From: Nonomuraea angiospora | Lineage (GTDB): Bacteria > Actinomycetota > Actinomycetes > Streptosporangiales > Streptosporangiaceae | Length of the DNA stretch: 64,000 bases | Direction of reading: 5' to 3' | Assembly: GCF_014873145.1 (NCBI RefSeq) | Contig: NZ_JADBEK010000001.1 | Span: forward strand, 558,001 to 622,000 | In this document: positions 53,195 to 62,002 of the stretch, piece after piece | Numbering within the stretch: position 1 is the stretch's first letter | How the letters are laid out: the number at the start of each line of letters is the position of its first letter | Notes under the pieces: generated by a model | Database searches by the model: none | Seen by the model: only the letters and a program-made list of their open reading frames with translations | Told to the model about the DNA's origin: nothing | Translations under genes and position numbers: made by a program

Positions 53195-54253
53195 ATGAAG
53201 TACCGATCACTCGGGCGCTCCGGGATGAAGGTGAGCACTCTCTGCGTCGGCGGCCAGTATTTCGGTCGTGCGGGCGTGACCGGGAACGACGAGGCGGAAC
53301 GGATCATCGGCACCGCCCTGGACGCCGGTGTGAACTTCATCGACACGGCCGATGTCTACGGCGCGTCCGAAGAGATCATCGGTGATTGTCTCAAGCGAAG
53401 CGGACGCCGGGACGACGTCGTGATTGGGACAAAATTTGGCGTCAAGGGTATGGGCTCGGACCCGAACTCCAAGGGCGGCTCCCGCCGGTGGATGATCCGG
53501 GCCGTCGAGGGCAGCCTGCGGAGACTGCAGACTGACTATATCGACCTGTACCAGTACTATCGGCCGGACAAGGCGACCGACATTGACGAGACGCTCTCGG
53601 CGCTCAGCGACCTGGTCAGCTCGGGCAAGGTACGGGTCGTTGGGTGCTCCACCTTCCCGCCGGAGATGATCGTGGAGGCGCAGTGGTCCTCACAGAGGGA
53701 CGGCTACGTGCGGTTCCGCTCGGAGCAGTCGCCGTACTCGATCTTCGCCCGTGCCGGTGAGGCGCACCAGTTCGCCACCTGTGAGCGGTACGGCATGGGC
53801 GTCATCGCCTGGGGCGCGCTCAACGGTGGCTGGCTGAGCGGCGGCTACCGGCCCGGTCGCCCGTTCCCCGCCCTCTCGCGGGCCGCCCGCAACGGCGTGG
53901 ACCCTGAGCATCCCGGAGTGCGCCGCAAGCTGGAGCTCGTCGCGGAGCTGACCAAGCTGGCTGACGAGAACGGGCTGAGCCTGCCAGCCATAGCCGTCGC
54001 CTTCGTCCTCGAGCACCCGGCCGTCTCCTCGGCGATCGTCGGCGCCCGCACGGTCGAGCAGTTCCAGCAGGTGCTCGCCGGCGCCGACGTACGACTGAGC
54101 CCGGCCGTACTGGACCGCATCGACGAGCTCGTACCAGCGGGCACGAACGTGGACGCCTCCCCCGGCGCCTCACTGAGCTCCAACCGCGGAGACATGGGCT
54201 TCACGGCCGAGCCGATCCGTGAAGTCTCGCTGCGCCGCCGGCCCCGGTTCTAG
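53195..54253 (+). CDS. Aldo-keto reductase family protein with altered catalytic His
   Basis: A 352-residue aldo-keto reductase. The catalytic tetrad residues Asp50 (FIDTADVYG), Tyr55 and Lys80 (GTKFG) are present, but the usual His in the DLYQxHRPD segment is Tyr122 (LYQYYRPD). The NADPH-binding C-terminal part (AIVGARTVEQFQQ) is normal. The ATG at 53195 follows GGGAG. It lies in the modification operon between the B12-type radical SAM enzyme and a methyltransferase, so reduction of a carbonyl, imine or dehydro-residue on the peptide is likely. The lost His may lower activity toward ordinary carbonyls. Confidence 0.84.
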   Translation: MKYRSLGRSGMKVSTLCVGGQYFGRAGVTGNDEAERIIGTALDAGVNFIDTADVYGASEEIIGDCLKRSGRRDDVVIGTKFGVKGMGSDPNSKGGSRRWMIRAVEGSLRRLQTDYIDLYQYYRPDKATDIDETLSALSDLVSSGKVRVVGCSTFPPEMIVEAQWSSQRDGYVRFRSEQSPYSIFARAGEAHQFATCERYGMGVIAWGALNGGWLSGGYRPGRPFPALSRAARNGVDPEHPGVRRKLELVAELTKLADENGLSLPAIAVAFVLEHPAVSSAIVGARTVEQFQQVLAGADVRLSPAVLDRIDELVPAGTNVDASPGASLSSNRGDMGFTAEPIREVSLRRRPRF

Positions 54254-54261
54254 GACTCGAC

Positions 54262-55194
54262 GTGGAAACACTGCTTTCCAATCCGGCGCAGGCGGGCGCC
54301 GCATTCATGCGGGGCGGTATCTCGGCCGTCTTTCCCGGGAGGGCGCCGCTGGCGTCGCTGTCAGTGCCGGAGGCGGCGGCCCTGGCGCCGATGCCGTACC
54401 ACGATCCGGTATTCAGCGAGCGGATGCTGCGGTTGCACCTCGACACGACGACGGACGAAGCGTCGCGACGGCCGGAGCTCGTCGCGGCGCACCTCGATCT
54501 CCTGGCGCCCTTCCTGCTCTCGAGCGCAAGGCTGGAGGTGCTGCACCCCGCATGCGGGCCCGGCCTCATCGCGGAGGCCATGGTGCGCGCCGGGTGGGAA
54601 GTCAAACGCTATGTGGGGGTCGATATCGGGCCGGCCACCGTTCGCCACGCCCGTGACCATGCTCCGCCTGGATTCGACTACCGGCACGGTGATGCACGGG
54701 ACCTGGAGCAGCTGGTCCCGGAACGGGACTTCGGGCTCGCGATGCTGACCTACGAGACCCTGAATCTCTTCGCCCACGCCGACCTGCGCGAACTCCTGGC
54801 CCGCGTGGGCGACATGCTCGTGGACGGAGGAATCTTCGTCGCCGAATGCAGGGGCCCGCTCGCCGGCACGATCGACCAACGCAGGGTGCACCGTTACCCG
54901 AAGGGTTCGCTGTTCGCCGACGGGCCGCACGTCATTCTCGACGAATGGGCGACGATAGGCAGTCCTCCTACCGTTGTCGTACGGCGGATGACAGTTCTCG
55001 GAAGCTCGCGGGAACGGCCCGAGGTATATCATTCGGTAATCTGGTCGTATTCTATCGGGGAACTCAGCGGAATGTTCGAAGAGGCAGGCTTCGATATCGT
55101 TGACGTGCTTGCCGTTCCAGAGGCGGCCAGTGACGTTCCGGACGCGGTCGGCAATGTATTCGTTGTGGGCAGACGGCGTAATCGTCCGGCGTAG
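54262..55194 (+). CDS. SAM-dependent methyltransferase
   Basis: A 310-residue class I methyltransferase. Motif I is EVLHPACGPGLIAEAMV, the acidic end of beta-2 is VGVDIG, and a motif IV-like segment DFGLAMLTYETLNLF is followed by FVAECRGP. The first 90 residues are an extra N-terminal region. The GTG at 54262 is nine bases after the reductase stop and has a weak site, so translation may depend on coupling. It probably methylates the peptide product or an intermediate; position in the operon is the only evidence for that. Confidence 0.82.
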   Translation: METLLSNPAQAGAAFMRGGISAVFPGRAPLASLSVPEAAALAPMPYHDPVFSERMLRLHLDTTTDEASRRPELVAAHLDLLAPFLLSSARLEVLHPACGPGLIAEAMVRAGWEVKRYVGVDIGPATVRHARDHAPPGFDYRHGDARDLEQLVPERDFGLAMLTYETLNLFAHADLRELLARVGDMLVDGGIFVAECRGPLAGTIDQRRVHRYPKGSLFADGPHVILDEWATIGSPPTVVVRRMTVLGSSRERPEVYHSVIWSYSIGELSGMFEEAGFDIVDVLAVPEAASDVPDAVGNVFVVGRRRNRPA

Positions 55195-55251
55195 GCGAGG
55201 GAGGCCGTGGAATCGGCTCCCGGTGAAAACCCTTGAGCAAGAGGAAGGCGT

Positions 55252-55686
55252 ATGCTGGAGAAAGCCGTTGTGCAGAAAGTGGTCTGCTACATCGTCCGGG
55301 ACGATCGCCTGCTTGTGTTCAGGCACGTGGACTACAGCTACGAGGAAGTCGGGATCCAGGTGCCTGCGGGCACCGTCCGTCCCGGTGAGGCTCCTGACGC
55401 GGCGGCACTGCGGGAGGCTTGCGAGGAGACCGGGCTGTCCGGCTTCACGATCGTGCGCAAGCTGGGCGAAGTCGAGTACGACATCACGCCCGAACGTTTC
55501 GAGATTCAGCACCGCCACGTTTTTCAGCTCAGACTGGACGGTCCCGCGCCAGAGCGGTGGCCAAGCCAGGAGGACCACGACGGCCAGGGCGAGCCGACAA
55601 GGTTCGAATGTTTCTGGATTCCGTTGGAGCACGGGCACGTGCTCCAGTCGGGCCAAGGCGCGCTTGTGGGTCTCTTGGCGATCTGA
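55252..55686 (+). CDS. Nudix hydrolase
   Basis: A 144-residue Nudix hydrolase with a complete Nudix box: G-T-V-R-P-G-E-A then REACEETGL, matching G-x5-E-x7-R-E-x-x-E-E-x-G. Nudix enzymes hydrolyse nucleoside diphosphates linked to another group. The ATG at 55252 is preceded by GGAAGG. With the Tmk-like kinase and CYTH protein in the same operon, it suggests phosphate or nucleotide chemistry alongside peptide modification. Removal of inhibitory nucleotide by-products is another option. Confidence 0.85.
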   Translation: MLEKAVVQKVVCYIVRDDRLLVFRHVDYSYEEVGIQVPAGTVRPGEAPDAAALREACEETGLSGFTIVRKLGEVEYDITPERFEIQHRHVFQLRLDGPAPERWPSQEDHDGQGEPTRFECFWIPLEHGHVLQSGQGALVGLLAI

Positions 55687-55772
55687 CGGATCCTGGCTGG
55701 GGGTCGTCCGCGCGGGCGGCCCCGGCCGGGACCGGCGGTCCGATATTTCTATTCGGAGGGATTGGGCGGAAA

Positions 55773-56738
55773 ATGAAAGTACGTCGGGAGGCCACCCGAG
55801 ACGCTTGCCGAGAAACGCTGGACCTGGCAGTCAGCGACCACAGGAAGGCTTTGCGGGACAAGCTGCTCTCGTCGCTGGACGCCGCGCTGCCGGGGTGGCG
55901 GGAGAGTCGCATGCTCACCGTCCCTGCCGCGGTGGAGGACGCCTTGCTGGTCCACACCCTCTACGAATGCGGATGGGCGGGCCGCGAATCGGACGTCCGG
56001 CGCGCGCGCGACGCGTTCCAGGTATGGCGAACACGACCGGATGCGGAGTCGGTCCTGGACCTCGGCGACCGCTCGGTGGCGGTTGTGGGCGCCGGGTCGT
56101 GTCGGCGTACCGATGACCGCAACCACGGCTCTCCCGTTTACTCGGTCACCGGAGACTGCCTGGCGGCGCCTTCACCTGTGAGCGCTCGGTTCGTGGGGGA
56201 GGCGCTCGGGTATGTGGAGGACAGCGGGCTGGGCGCCTACCTCGACCACGGGCTTGGCGTGGTCGTGCTGGTGACCCACAGGGAGTTCGACGGGATGCTC
56301 GAAAGTTACAGCCTGTCGAGCTTCCCCGGCACCATGTGGGTGGACCACTCCGACGACGCCCTACGCCTGGGCGAGGTGCTCCTGCACGAGAGCGGCCATA
56401 CCTGGCTCAACCTTTGTCTCGCTGCGCTGGATGAGCGGCTGCCCGCCGAGCCCCTGTGGCACTCCCCGTGGAAGGACACACCGCGCCCGGCGTTCGGAAT
56501 CCTCCACGCGGCGCTGTCCTTCTCTCTCCTCATCCAGTACTTCCGGCACTACAGCGGCGAGCACGCGCCCGACGAACGCATGCGGCGCTACTGCGCCTTC
56601 CGCGCCCGGGTCGAGGCGGGGCGCATGGGGGACACGGTCGAATCGGTGCAGGCCGCCGCTGGGCTCCTGCGTTCTCCTGAGCTGAGGGACACCATCATGG
56701 GGGAGGTGTGGCGTGCCGTCGGCTCCCACGCACACTAG
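55773..56738 (+). CDS. HExxH-type peptide beta-hydroxylase-like protein 2
   Basis: A 321-residue paralogue of the protein at 48528-49532, with H-E-S-G-H at 205-209 in LLHESGHTWLN. The downstream block HSPWKDTPRPAFGILHAALSF matches the first paralogue. The ATG at 55773 has a purine-rich GGGCGG just upstream; the longer frame that runs back into the Nudix gene has no site. Its 3' end overlaps the TfuA gene by 26 bases. Two such proteins imply either two hydroxylation sites or a heteromeric enzyme. Confidence 0.78.
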   Translation: MKVRREATRDACRETLDLAVSDHRKALRDKLLSSLDAALPGWRESRMLTVPAAVEDALLVHTLYECGWAGRESDVRRARDAFQVWRTRPDAESVLDLGDRSVAVVGAGSCRRTDDRNHGSPVYSVTGDCLAAPSPVSARFVGEALGYVEDSGLGAYLDHGLGVVVLVTHREFDGMLESYSLSSFPGTMWVDHSDDALRLGEVLLHESGHTWLNLCLAALDERLPAEPLWHSPWKDTPRPAFGILHAALSFSLLIQYFRHYSGEHAPDERMRRYCAFRARVEAGRMGDTVESVQAAAGLLRSPELRDTIMGEVWRAVGSHAH

Positions 56739-57465
56739 CGCAAGCACTCCGCGGTGCATCGTCTACGCGGGCCCCAGTCTGTACGGCGTGCCGTCCGACC
56801 TGCTCCAGCGGCCGGACGTGACGCTCGACTGGCGGCCACCGCCCGACCGCGGCGTCATCGAGCGTCTGGTGGCGGAGGAGCCGCCGGGAACCCTGGCCCT
56901 CGTGGACGGTCTGTTCCACCAGACCCTGGCCGTCGGCCACGCCGAGCTGCGCCTGGCCCTTGAACGCGGCTGGACGGTGTGGGGCCTCGCCTCGCTCGGC
57001 GCGATCCGCGCCTGCGAGATGGCCCCCCTGGGGATGCGTGGATTTGGGCGGGTCGCCTTGATGTACGCAGAGAAAGGACTGGAGGACGACGAAGTGGCAC
57101 TGCTCCACACTGAGGAGCCGCCGCACCAGCCGCTCACCCTTCCCATGGTGCAGATCCGCGAGATCGTCCGACACCTGGTGGCCGAGCGCGCGCTTCCGGC
57201 TGGCGCCGCGGCAGCCATACTCGCCGATCTCAAGCGGCGCTGGTACGGGGAACGCTCGCCAGAGCTCCTTTTCACCCTCCTGGCGGATCACGGCCTGCAA
57301 CAGGAGCGGGTCAGGGCCCTCACCGAGCCGATCGAGCGCTTCAACATCAAGGCGCAGGACCTCATCGGGTTCCTGCGGCTTCCGGCAGCTGAGATGTGTC
57401 CCGCGGCCGGAGATCCCTCACGCGGGGCCGTTTCCACCGCAACCAGAGGAGCCCGCCACTCATGA
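56713..57465 (+). CDS. TfuA-like protein (YcaO partner)
   Basis: A 250-residue TfuA-domain protein. The start region CIVYAGPSLYG and the block WGLASLGAIRACEMAPLGM match the family (GPSL, then ASSMGALRAAEL). TfuA proteins work with YcaO enzymes in thioamide formation, probably by handling sulphur. The GTG at 56713-56715 has GGGAGG six bases upstream and overlaps the second HExxH gene. The stop overlaps the CYTH gene as ATGA. It is not next to the YcaO gene (49553-50830), which is about 5.9 kb upstream in the same operon. Confidence 0.85.
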   Translation: MPSAPTHTSASTPRCIVYAGPSLYGVPSDLLQRPDVTLDWRPPPDRGVIERLVAEEPPGTLALVDGLFHQTLAVGHAELRLALERGWTVWGLASLGAIRACEMAPLGMRGFGRVALMYAEKGLEDDEVALLHTEEPPHQPLTLPMVQIREIVRHLVAERALPAGAAAAILADLKRRWYGERSPELLFTLLADHGLQQERVRALTEPIERFNIKAQDLIGFLRLPAAEMCPAAGDPSRGAVSTATRGARHS

Positions 57466-58061
57466 CCGGCCCCCAGCCGCTCGGCACGATTGAGAGAGAG
57501 TACCGATGGCTGTCGGAGCGGATAGACCTGCCCGGGGAGGTCGGAGACTTCCTCGCTGTCCGCGCGGAGCACCGGTGTATCACCGACACCTACTTCGACA
57601 CTCCGGACTTCCGGCTTCACCACATGGGCTCACGGCTGCGCATCCGCATTCAGCCCCCCAAGCGGTTCGTGACGTTCAAGGGCGGCTCGACGACCGGATC
57701 CCCCGACGGCTACCGGGTCCGCCCCGAGCTCGAGGTCGCGGCTGATGGCGACATTGAAGGCACGGAACCCTTCCTGATCGCCAGGAGACTGGTGGACGGT
57801 GAGCTGACGGAGATCGGGACGATCACGAACAACCGTTACGCCGTCACCTACACAGGCCCGTCGGAGCAGGAGGTGGAGATAGCGGTGGACGACGTGGACT
57901 ACGGGGTCGGCGCCCGGGAGTGGCGGCTTGAGGCCGAGGGACCGGAACCGGCCGTGCATTTGGCAGCCCGAGCGCTCACCGCGATGTTCCCCTTTCTGCG
58001 CCCGGCGCCGTTCGGGAAAGTCCAGGAGATGCTGATCCGGCGCGGCAGGGTGACCTGCTGA
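57462..58061 (+). CDS. CYTH-domain protein
   Basis: A 199-residue CYTH (triphosphate tunnel metalloenzyme) protein. The signature ExExK is E-R-E-Y-R near residue 11, and charged beta strands (LRIRIQPPKRFVTFKGG, EVEIAVDDVDYG) line the expected tunnel. CYTH enzymes act on triphosphates or polyphosphates, as thiamine triphosphatases or class IV adenylate cyclases do. The ATG overlaps the TfuA stop. With Tmk-like and Nudix proteins in the operon, it suggests turnover of a nucleoside or inorganic triphosphate. A peptide-phosphate link is unproven. Confidence 0.8.
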   Translation: MTGPQPLGTIEREYRWLSERIDLPGEVGDFLAVRAEHRCITDTYFDTPDFRLHHMGSRLRIRIQPPKRFVTFKGGSTTGSPDGYRVRPELEVAADGDIEGTEPFLIARRLVDGELTEIGTITNNRYAVTYTGPSEQEVEIAVDDVDYGVGAREWRLEAEGPEPAVHLAARALTAMFPFLRPAPFGKVQEMLIRRGRVTC

Positions 58062-58098
58062 CCGCGCACCACCTTCTTTCACTGGGGGAGCGTCATTC

Positions 58099-59934
58099 GT
58101 GTTGGCACCATGGCGTGCGCTCATTGCCGAGCGACTGCGTCTGCTCGCTCTGCTGCGCCAGGCCGGTCCGCTGAACGCGGCCCGGCTCGGGTTCTGGCAC
58201 CTCGTGGCCGCGGTGATCCCCGCGCTGACGGCGCTGTGTACGGGCTGGCTGGTGCGGGAGGTAGTGGTGTCGGTCCAGGAGCAGGCGGGCCTGGAGCCGC
58301 TGTGGATGCCGCTGACGGTCCTGGTGGTGCTCTTCGCCGGCACCAATGTGGCCGACTCCGGCGTCGAGATCGCGGGTCTCGGTACGGCCCGGCGCCTCGA
58401 CCACCACGTCCGCCGGAGGCTGCGCGACATCGCGACGGGCCCGCGTGGGATCGCCCACCTTGAGACGACCGCCTTCCAGGACGACCTGACCTTGGTGTCT
58501 GACCTGGGCCCGGGGCAGCGCAGGTCCATCGGGGCGGCTGCGGTGGGTCAGGTTTTGCTGACCTCACGCCTGTTCAGTGCTCTGGTCTCGGCGGCGGTCG
58601 TGGCCCGCTTCAGCCTCGTGCTTGCGGTGCTTCTCCTAGTGGCGTGCCTGATAGTCCGAGCGAGGGTCCGTAGGCAGTGGCTGGAACTGGCCGCCCTGTT
58701 CGCGCAGCACGCGCCCTTCGAGCGTCGGGTGGACTACTGGTCCAACGTGCTGGGCGACGCGGGCGCGGCCAAGGAGGTCCGGCAGTTCGGGATCGGCGAC
58801 TGGCTCGTGGAGCGGCGGCACCAGACCGCGCTGGCTCGGCTGTCGCACATCTGGGCCGGGCGCGGATCCATCCTGCGGCGGCAGGGTACCGCCGTCACCG
58901 CGGCTTTCGGCTGCGGTGTCGCCGTACTGCTGTGGCCGGGGCTGGCGGCGGCCTTGGGGCTCATCGGGCCCGGTGAGCTGGTCACCTATATCGTGGCCGG
59001 ATGGTCCATGCTCGCCATCAGCGCCATGGGGCGCGAACCCTTCGACATAGAGATCGGGGCGGTGGCGCTGAGGGCGTTCGACAGGCTTATGGGGGAGCAC
59101 AGGCCAACCGGCGGGCCTAGCGTCGGGCCGCCCTCCACGGAAGCGCCGCATGTGCGGTTCGAGGGGGTGACGTTCACCTACCCTGCCTGCGATCGTCCGG
59201 TCCTGCATGAGCTGGACCTGGAGATCCGGCCGGGCGAGGTGCTCGCCCTCGTGGGACACAACGGCGCGGGCAAGACGACGCTGATGAAACTGCTGGCCGG
59301 GCTCTACTCGCCCACCGAGGGCAGGATAACCGTGGACGGAGTGGATCTCGAGGGCATCGATGCTGGCCACTGGCGCCGCCGGCTCACCGCCATGTTCCAG
59401 GACTTCGTGCGCTATCCCGTCAGCGTGCGGGACAACATCGTCCTCTCTGCGCCCGAGGGAGATGACGATCCCGCCGCCGCCGAGCGGGCGGTGGAGGTCG
59501 CCGCGCGGAAGTCGGGGGCCGCCGAGCTGATCTCAAAGCTTCCCGCGGGGCTGGAGACGTCGCTGTGGCGGGGCACCAGTGGTGGGGTGAACCTATCCGG
59601 CGGAGAGTGGCAGAAGATCGCCATAGCCCGGGCACTCTACGCCGTCGAGCGGGGTAGGAAGCTCCTTGTCCTGGACGAGCCGACGGCCCACCTGGACGTG
59701 AGCGCGGAAGCCGCCTTCTTCGACCGGGTCGTAGACGCCGCGAAAGGCGCCTCCGTGGTCCTGATCTCCCACCGGCTGTCCACCCTCCGACGGGCCGACC
59801 GGATCCTCCTGCTCTCCGAGGGCCGGGTGACCGAGGCGGGCGGCCACGACGAGCTGATGGCCATGGACGGGGAGTACGCGAGGCTGTTCCGTCTCCAGGC
59901 CGCGCGGTTCGACTACGAGGAGACGGGCGCATGA
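58099..59934 (+). CDS. ABC exporter half-transporter 1
   Basis: A 611-residue ABC transporter with an N-terminal transmembrane domain (several hydrophobic segments to about residue 310) and a C-terminal ATPase: Walker A GHNGAGKTT, the Q-loop FQDF, the signature LSGGEWQK and Walker B LLVLDEPTAHLD. It has the layout of a type IV (exporter) half-transporter. The GTG at 58099-58101 follows a GGGGGAG site. It overlaps the next gene by four bases (ATGA), so the two are probably a heterodimer. It most likely exports the modified peptide. Confidence 0.9.
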   Translation: MLAPWRALIAERLRLLALLRQAGPLNAARLGFWHLVAAVIPALTALCTGWLVREVVVSVQEQAGLEPLWMPLTVLVVLFAGTNVADSGVEIAGLGTARRLDHHVRRRLRDIATGPRGIAHLETTAFQDDLTLVSDLGPGQRRSIGAAAVGQVLLTSRLFSALVSAAVVARFSLVLAVLLLVACLIVRARVRRQWLELAALFAQHAPFERRVDYWSNVLGDAGAAKEVRQFGIGDWLVERRHQTALARLSHIWAGRGSILRRQGTAVTAAFGCGVAVLLWPGLAAALGLIGPGELVTYIVAGWSMLAISAMGREPFDIEIGAVALRAFDRLMGEHRPTGGPSVGPPSTEAPHVRFEGVTFTYPACDRPVLHELDLEIRPGEVLALVGHNGAGKTTLMKLLAGLYSPTEGRITVDGVDLEGIDAGHWRRRLTAMFQDFVRYPVSVRDNIVLSAPEGDDDPAAAERAVEVAARKSGAAELISKLPAGLETSLWRGTSGGVNLSGGEWQKIAIARALYAVERGRKLLVLDEPTAHLDVSAEAAFFDRVVDAAKGASVVLISHRLSTLRRADRILLLSEGRVTEAGGHDELMAMDGEYARLFRLQAARFDYEETGA

Positions 59935-61709
59935 GACGGCGTGCCGGGGCCTTCGCACATGTGGCAAGGCTGACCCTGCGATCCAACCGCGGGGTCGCGG
60001 TTCTCATCATGGTGATCGTTGCCGCGCAGGCGACCACGGTCGGCGTGGTGGCAATGGCCCAGCGATGGATCGTCGACGGCGTAGGGCTCGGCGTCACCTG
60101 GGGCCTGGTCGGTGCCGCCCTGCTCGGCGCGGTCGCCCACGCGGCGGGCGCGGCGGGCAACCGCATCCAGAGCAACCTGCGTATCGATCTCGCAGAGAGA
60201 GTAGATCTGCTGCTCGCCCGCGAGGTGCTCGGCCTGTCGGGGCGCATTCCCACGATTGAGCACCTGGAGCGCCCCCAGTACCTGGACAGGCTCGTCATCT
60301 TGCGCGCGGGTGCCCGCAGTCTAGCCGCGTCGTGCTGGTCTGCGACCGAGATGGCAGCCGCCTTCGTCAGCCTGGGGCTGAGCCTGTGGCTGCTGGCCAC
60401 CGTCCACCCCGCGCTCACGCTGCTCGCCCTGCTCGGAGTGCCGCCCCTGCTGTTCGCCCAGCGCGGCCGACGTCTGGTACGCGCCGCGCTGGACGCGAAC
60501 GCGGAGGCCATGCGCAGGGAGTGGGAGATACACGCCCTCTGCGTCCAGCCCGAACCGGCCAAGGAGGTGCGGATCGCGGGCAACGCGGAGCGGCTCGGCG
60601 ACCTGGCCGACGGGCTCTGGAACGAGATGTCGCGCAGAGAGACCCGGGCACGCGTACGTGGTGCGATGTGGCAGCTCGCTGGCTGGGCCTGCTTCGGCCT
60701 GGGCTTCGCCGCCGCGACCGTCCTCGTCACCCGACTGGCCATCTCGAACGCGGCCGGCCTGGGCGACATCGTGCTGGTGGTTTCGCTCGCCGTCCGATTG
60801 CGCGGGCAGATCGATTTGGCCGTGGACAGCGTTAACGAGGTGGCCGAGGCGGGCAACGTCGCCGAGCACTACCTGTGGCTCCGCGACTACGCCGCCGCGC
60901 ACCCTGACGGCGACCGGCCCGCGCCCGCGCGTCTTACGAGCGGGATCAGGCTCAGCGGGGTCTCGTTCAGATACCCCGGCGCGGAGAGTGACGTCCTGAC
61001 CGGCGTCACCTTGGACATCCCTGCGGGCTCCACGGTCGCCCTGGTGGGCGTCAACGGAGCGGGCAAGAGCACCTTGGTCAAGCTGCTCACGGGGATGTAC
61101 GAGCCGACTGAGGGCCACATCGAGGTGGACGGAGAGCCGCTGCCGGCCATGGCGCGCCACGGCTGGTTCGCGGTGAACTCGGGCGTCTTCCAGGACTTCG
61201 CCAAATTCCAGCTCACTGCGGGGGAGGTCGTCGGCCTGGGCGAGCTGTCGAGGCTGGATGACCGGCAGGCCATCACGTCCGCCGTGGAGCACGCCGACGC
61301 CGCCCCGGTGGTGGCCTCGCTCGCGAACGGACTGAACACGCAGCTCGGCCGTACCTTCGGCGGCGCCGAGCTCTCACATGGCCAGTGGCAGAGACTCGCC
61401 CTGGCCCGCAGCCTGATGCGGGAGCGGCCCCTGCTCCTGGTACTGGATGAGCCGACCGCGGCCCTGGACCCGCAGGCCGAACACGACCTGTTCGAGCGTT
61501 TCGTCGCCGCGTCCCGCGACGCAGGGTCCCACTACGGCACCGTGACGCTGCTGGTGTCGCACCGCCTGTCCACGGTACACATGGCCGACCACATCGTCAT
61601 GGTCGGCGGCGGCCGGATCATCGAGCAGGGGAGCCACGACGAGCTGATGGCCAGGGACGGAGACTACGCGGGCCTCTACCGTGTGCAGGCGGGAGGATAT
61701 ACGACGTGA
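59931..61709 (+). CDS. ABC exporter half-transporter 2
   Basis: A 592-residue ABC half-transporter: a transmembrane N-terminal part, then Walker A GVNGAGKST, the Q-loop FQDF, a degenerate signature LSHGQWQR (usual LSGGQ) and Walker B LLLVLDEPTAALD. It overlaps the previous gene by four bases (ATGA). The asymmetric signature motifs are typical of heterodimeric exporters with one consensus and one degenerate ATP site. It is the last gene of the plus-strand operon. No peptidase C39 domain is attached to either half, so leader removal must be by another enzyme. Confidence 0.9.
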   Translation: MRRRAGAFAHVARLTLRSNRGVAVLIMVIVAAQATTVGVVAMAQRWIVDGVGLGVTWGLVGAALLGAVAHAAGAAGNRIQSNLRIDLAERVDLLLAREVLGLSGRIPTIEHLERPQYLDRLVILRAGARSLAASCWSATEMAAAFVSLGLSLWLLATVHPALTLLALLGVPPLLFAQRGRRLVRAALDANAEAMRREWEIHALCVQPEPAKEVRIAGNAERLGDLADGLWNEMSRRETRARVRGAMWQLAGWACFGLGFAAATVLVTRLAISNAAGLGDIVLVVSLAVRLRGQIDLAVDSVNEVAEAGNVAEHYLWLRDYAAAHPDGDRPAPARLTSGIRLSGVSFRYPGAESDVLTGVTLDIPAGSTVALVGVNGAGKSTLVKLLTGMYEPTEGHIEVDGEPLPAMARHGWFAVNSGVFQDFAKFQLTAGEVVGLGELSRLDDRQAITSAVEHADAAPVVASLANGLNTQLGRTFGGAELSHGQWQRLALARSLMRERPLLLVLDEPTAALDPQAEHDLFERFVAASRDAGSHYGTVTLLVSHRLSTVHMADHIVMVGGGRIIEQGSHDELMARDGDYAGLYRVQAGGYTT

Positions 61710-61804
61710 GGGCACCTCGTGAGCGGCTCAGCGCCCCGCCGTACGATGAGGTCGTCAGTGATTGAACCGGCGAGGTTGCTGACGCTCTAAGTGGAGGTTT
61801 TCAG

Positions 61805-62002
61805 GTCAACGGCACGCCCATCATGAAGGGCGAATCCGCGCTGCTGTCGTACCCGTCGGCCAACAGGGACGAGGAGGTCTTCGCCGAACCGTTCCGCTTC
61901 GACGTCGGCCGCGACCCCAACGGGCACCTGGCCTTCGGCTTCGGCATCCACTACTGCCTGCGCGCCGCGCTCGCCCGCATGGAGATCCGCGCGCGGAACT
62001 GA
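61805..62002 (+). pseudogene. C-terminal fragment of a cytochrome P450
   Basis: This 65-codon fragment begins VNGTPIMKGESALL and contains FRFDVGRDPNGHLAFGFGIHYCL, the heme-binding loop with its Cys, then ARMEIRARN and a stop at 62000-62002. No N-terminal P450 sequence precedes it. The fragment ends where the sigma-factor frame begins, with only a 4-base overlap (61999-62002). It is a remnant left by recombination at the right edge of the peptide cluster. Confidence 0.8.

Noticed and set aside
50884..53346. An 820-codon open frame on the minus strand opposite the B12-type radical SAM gene
   Set aside because: It is antisense to a gene with clear cluster and cofactor motifs, has no ribosome site or known family, and is explained by strong third-position GC bias.
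47003..61709. Known thioviridamide, lasso or lanthipeptide type
   Set aside because: No LanB/LanC/LanM, no lasso cyclase, and the candidate peptide lacks the Cys expected for these.
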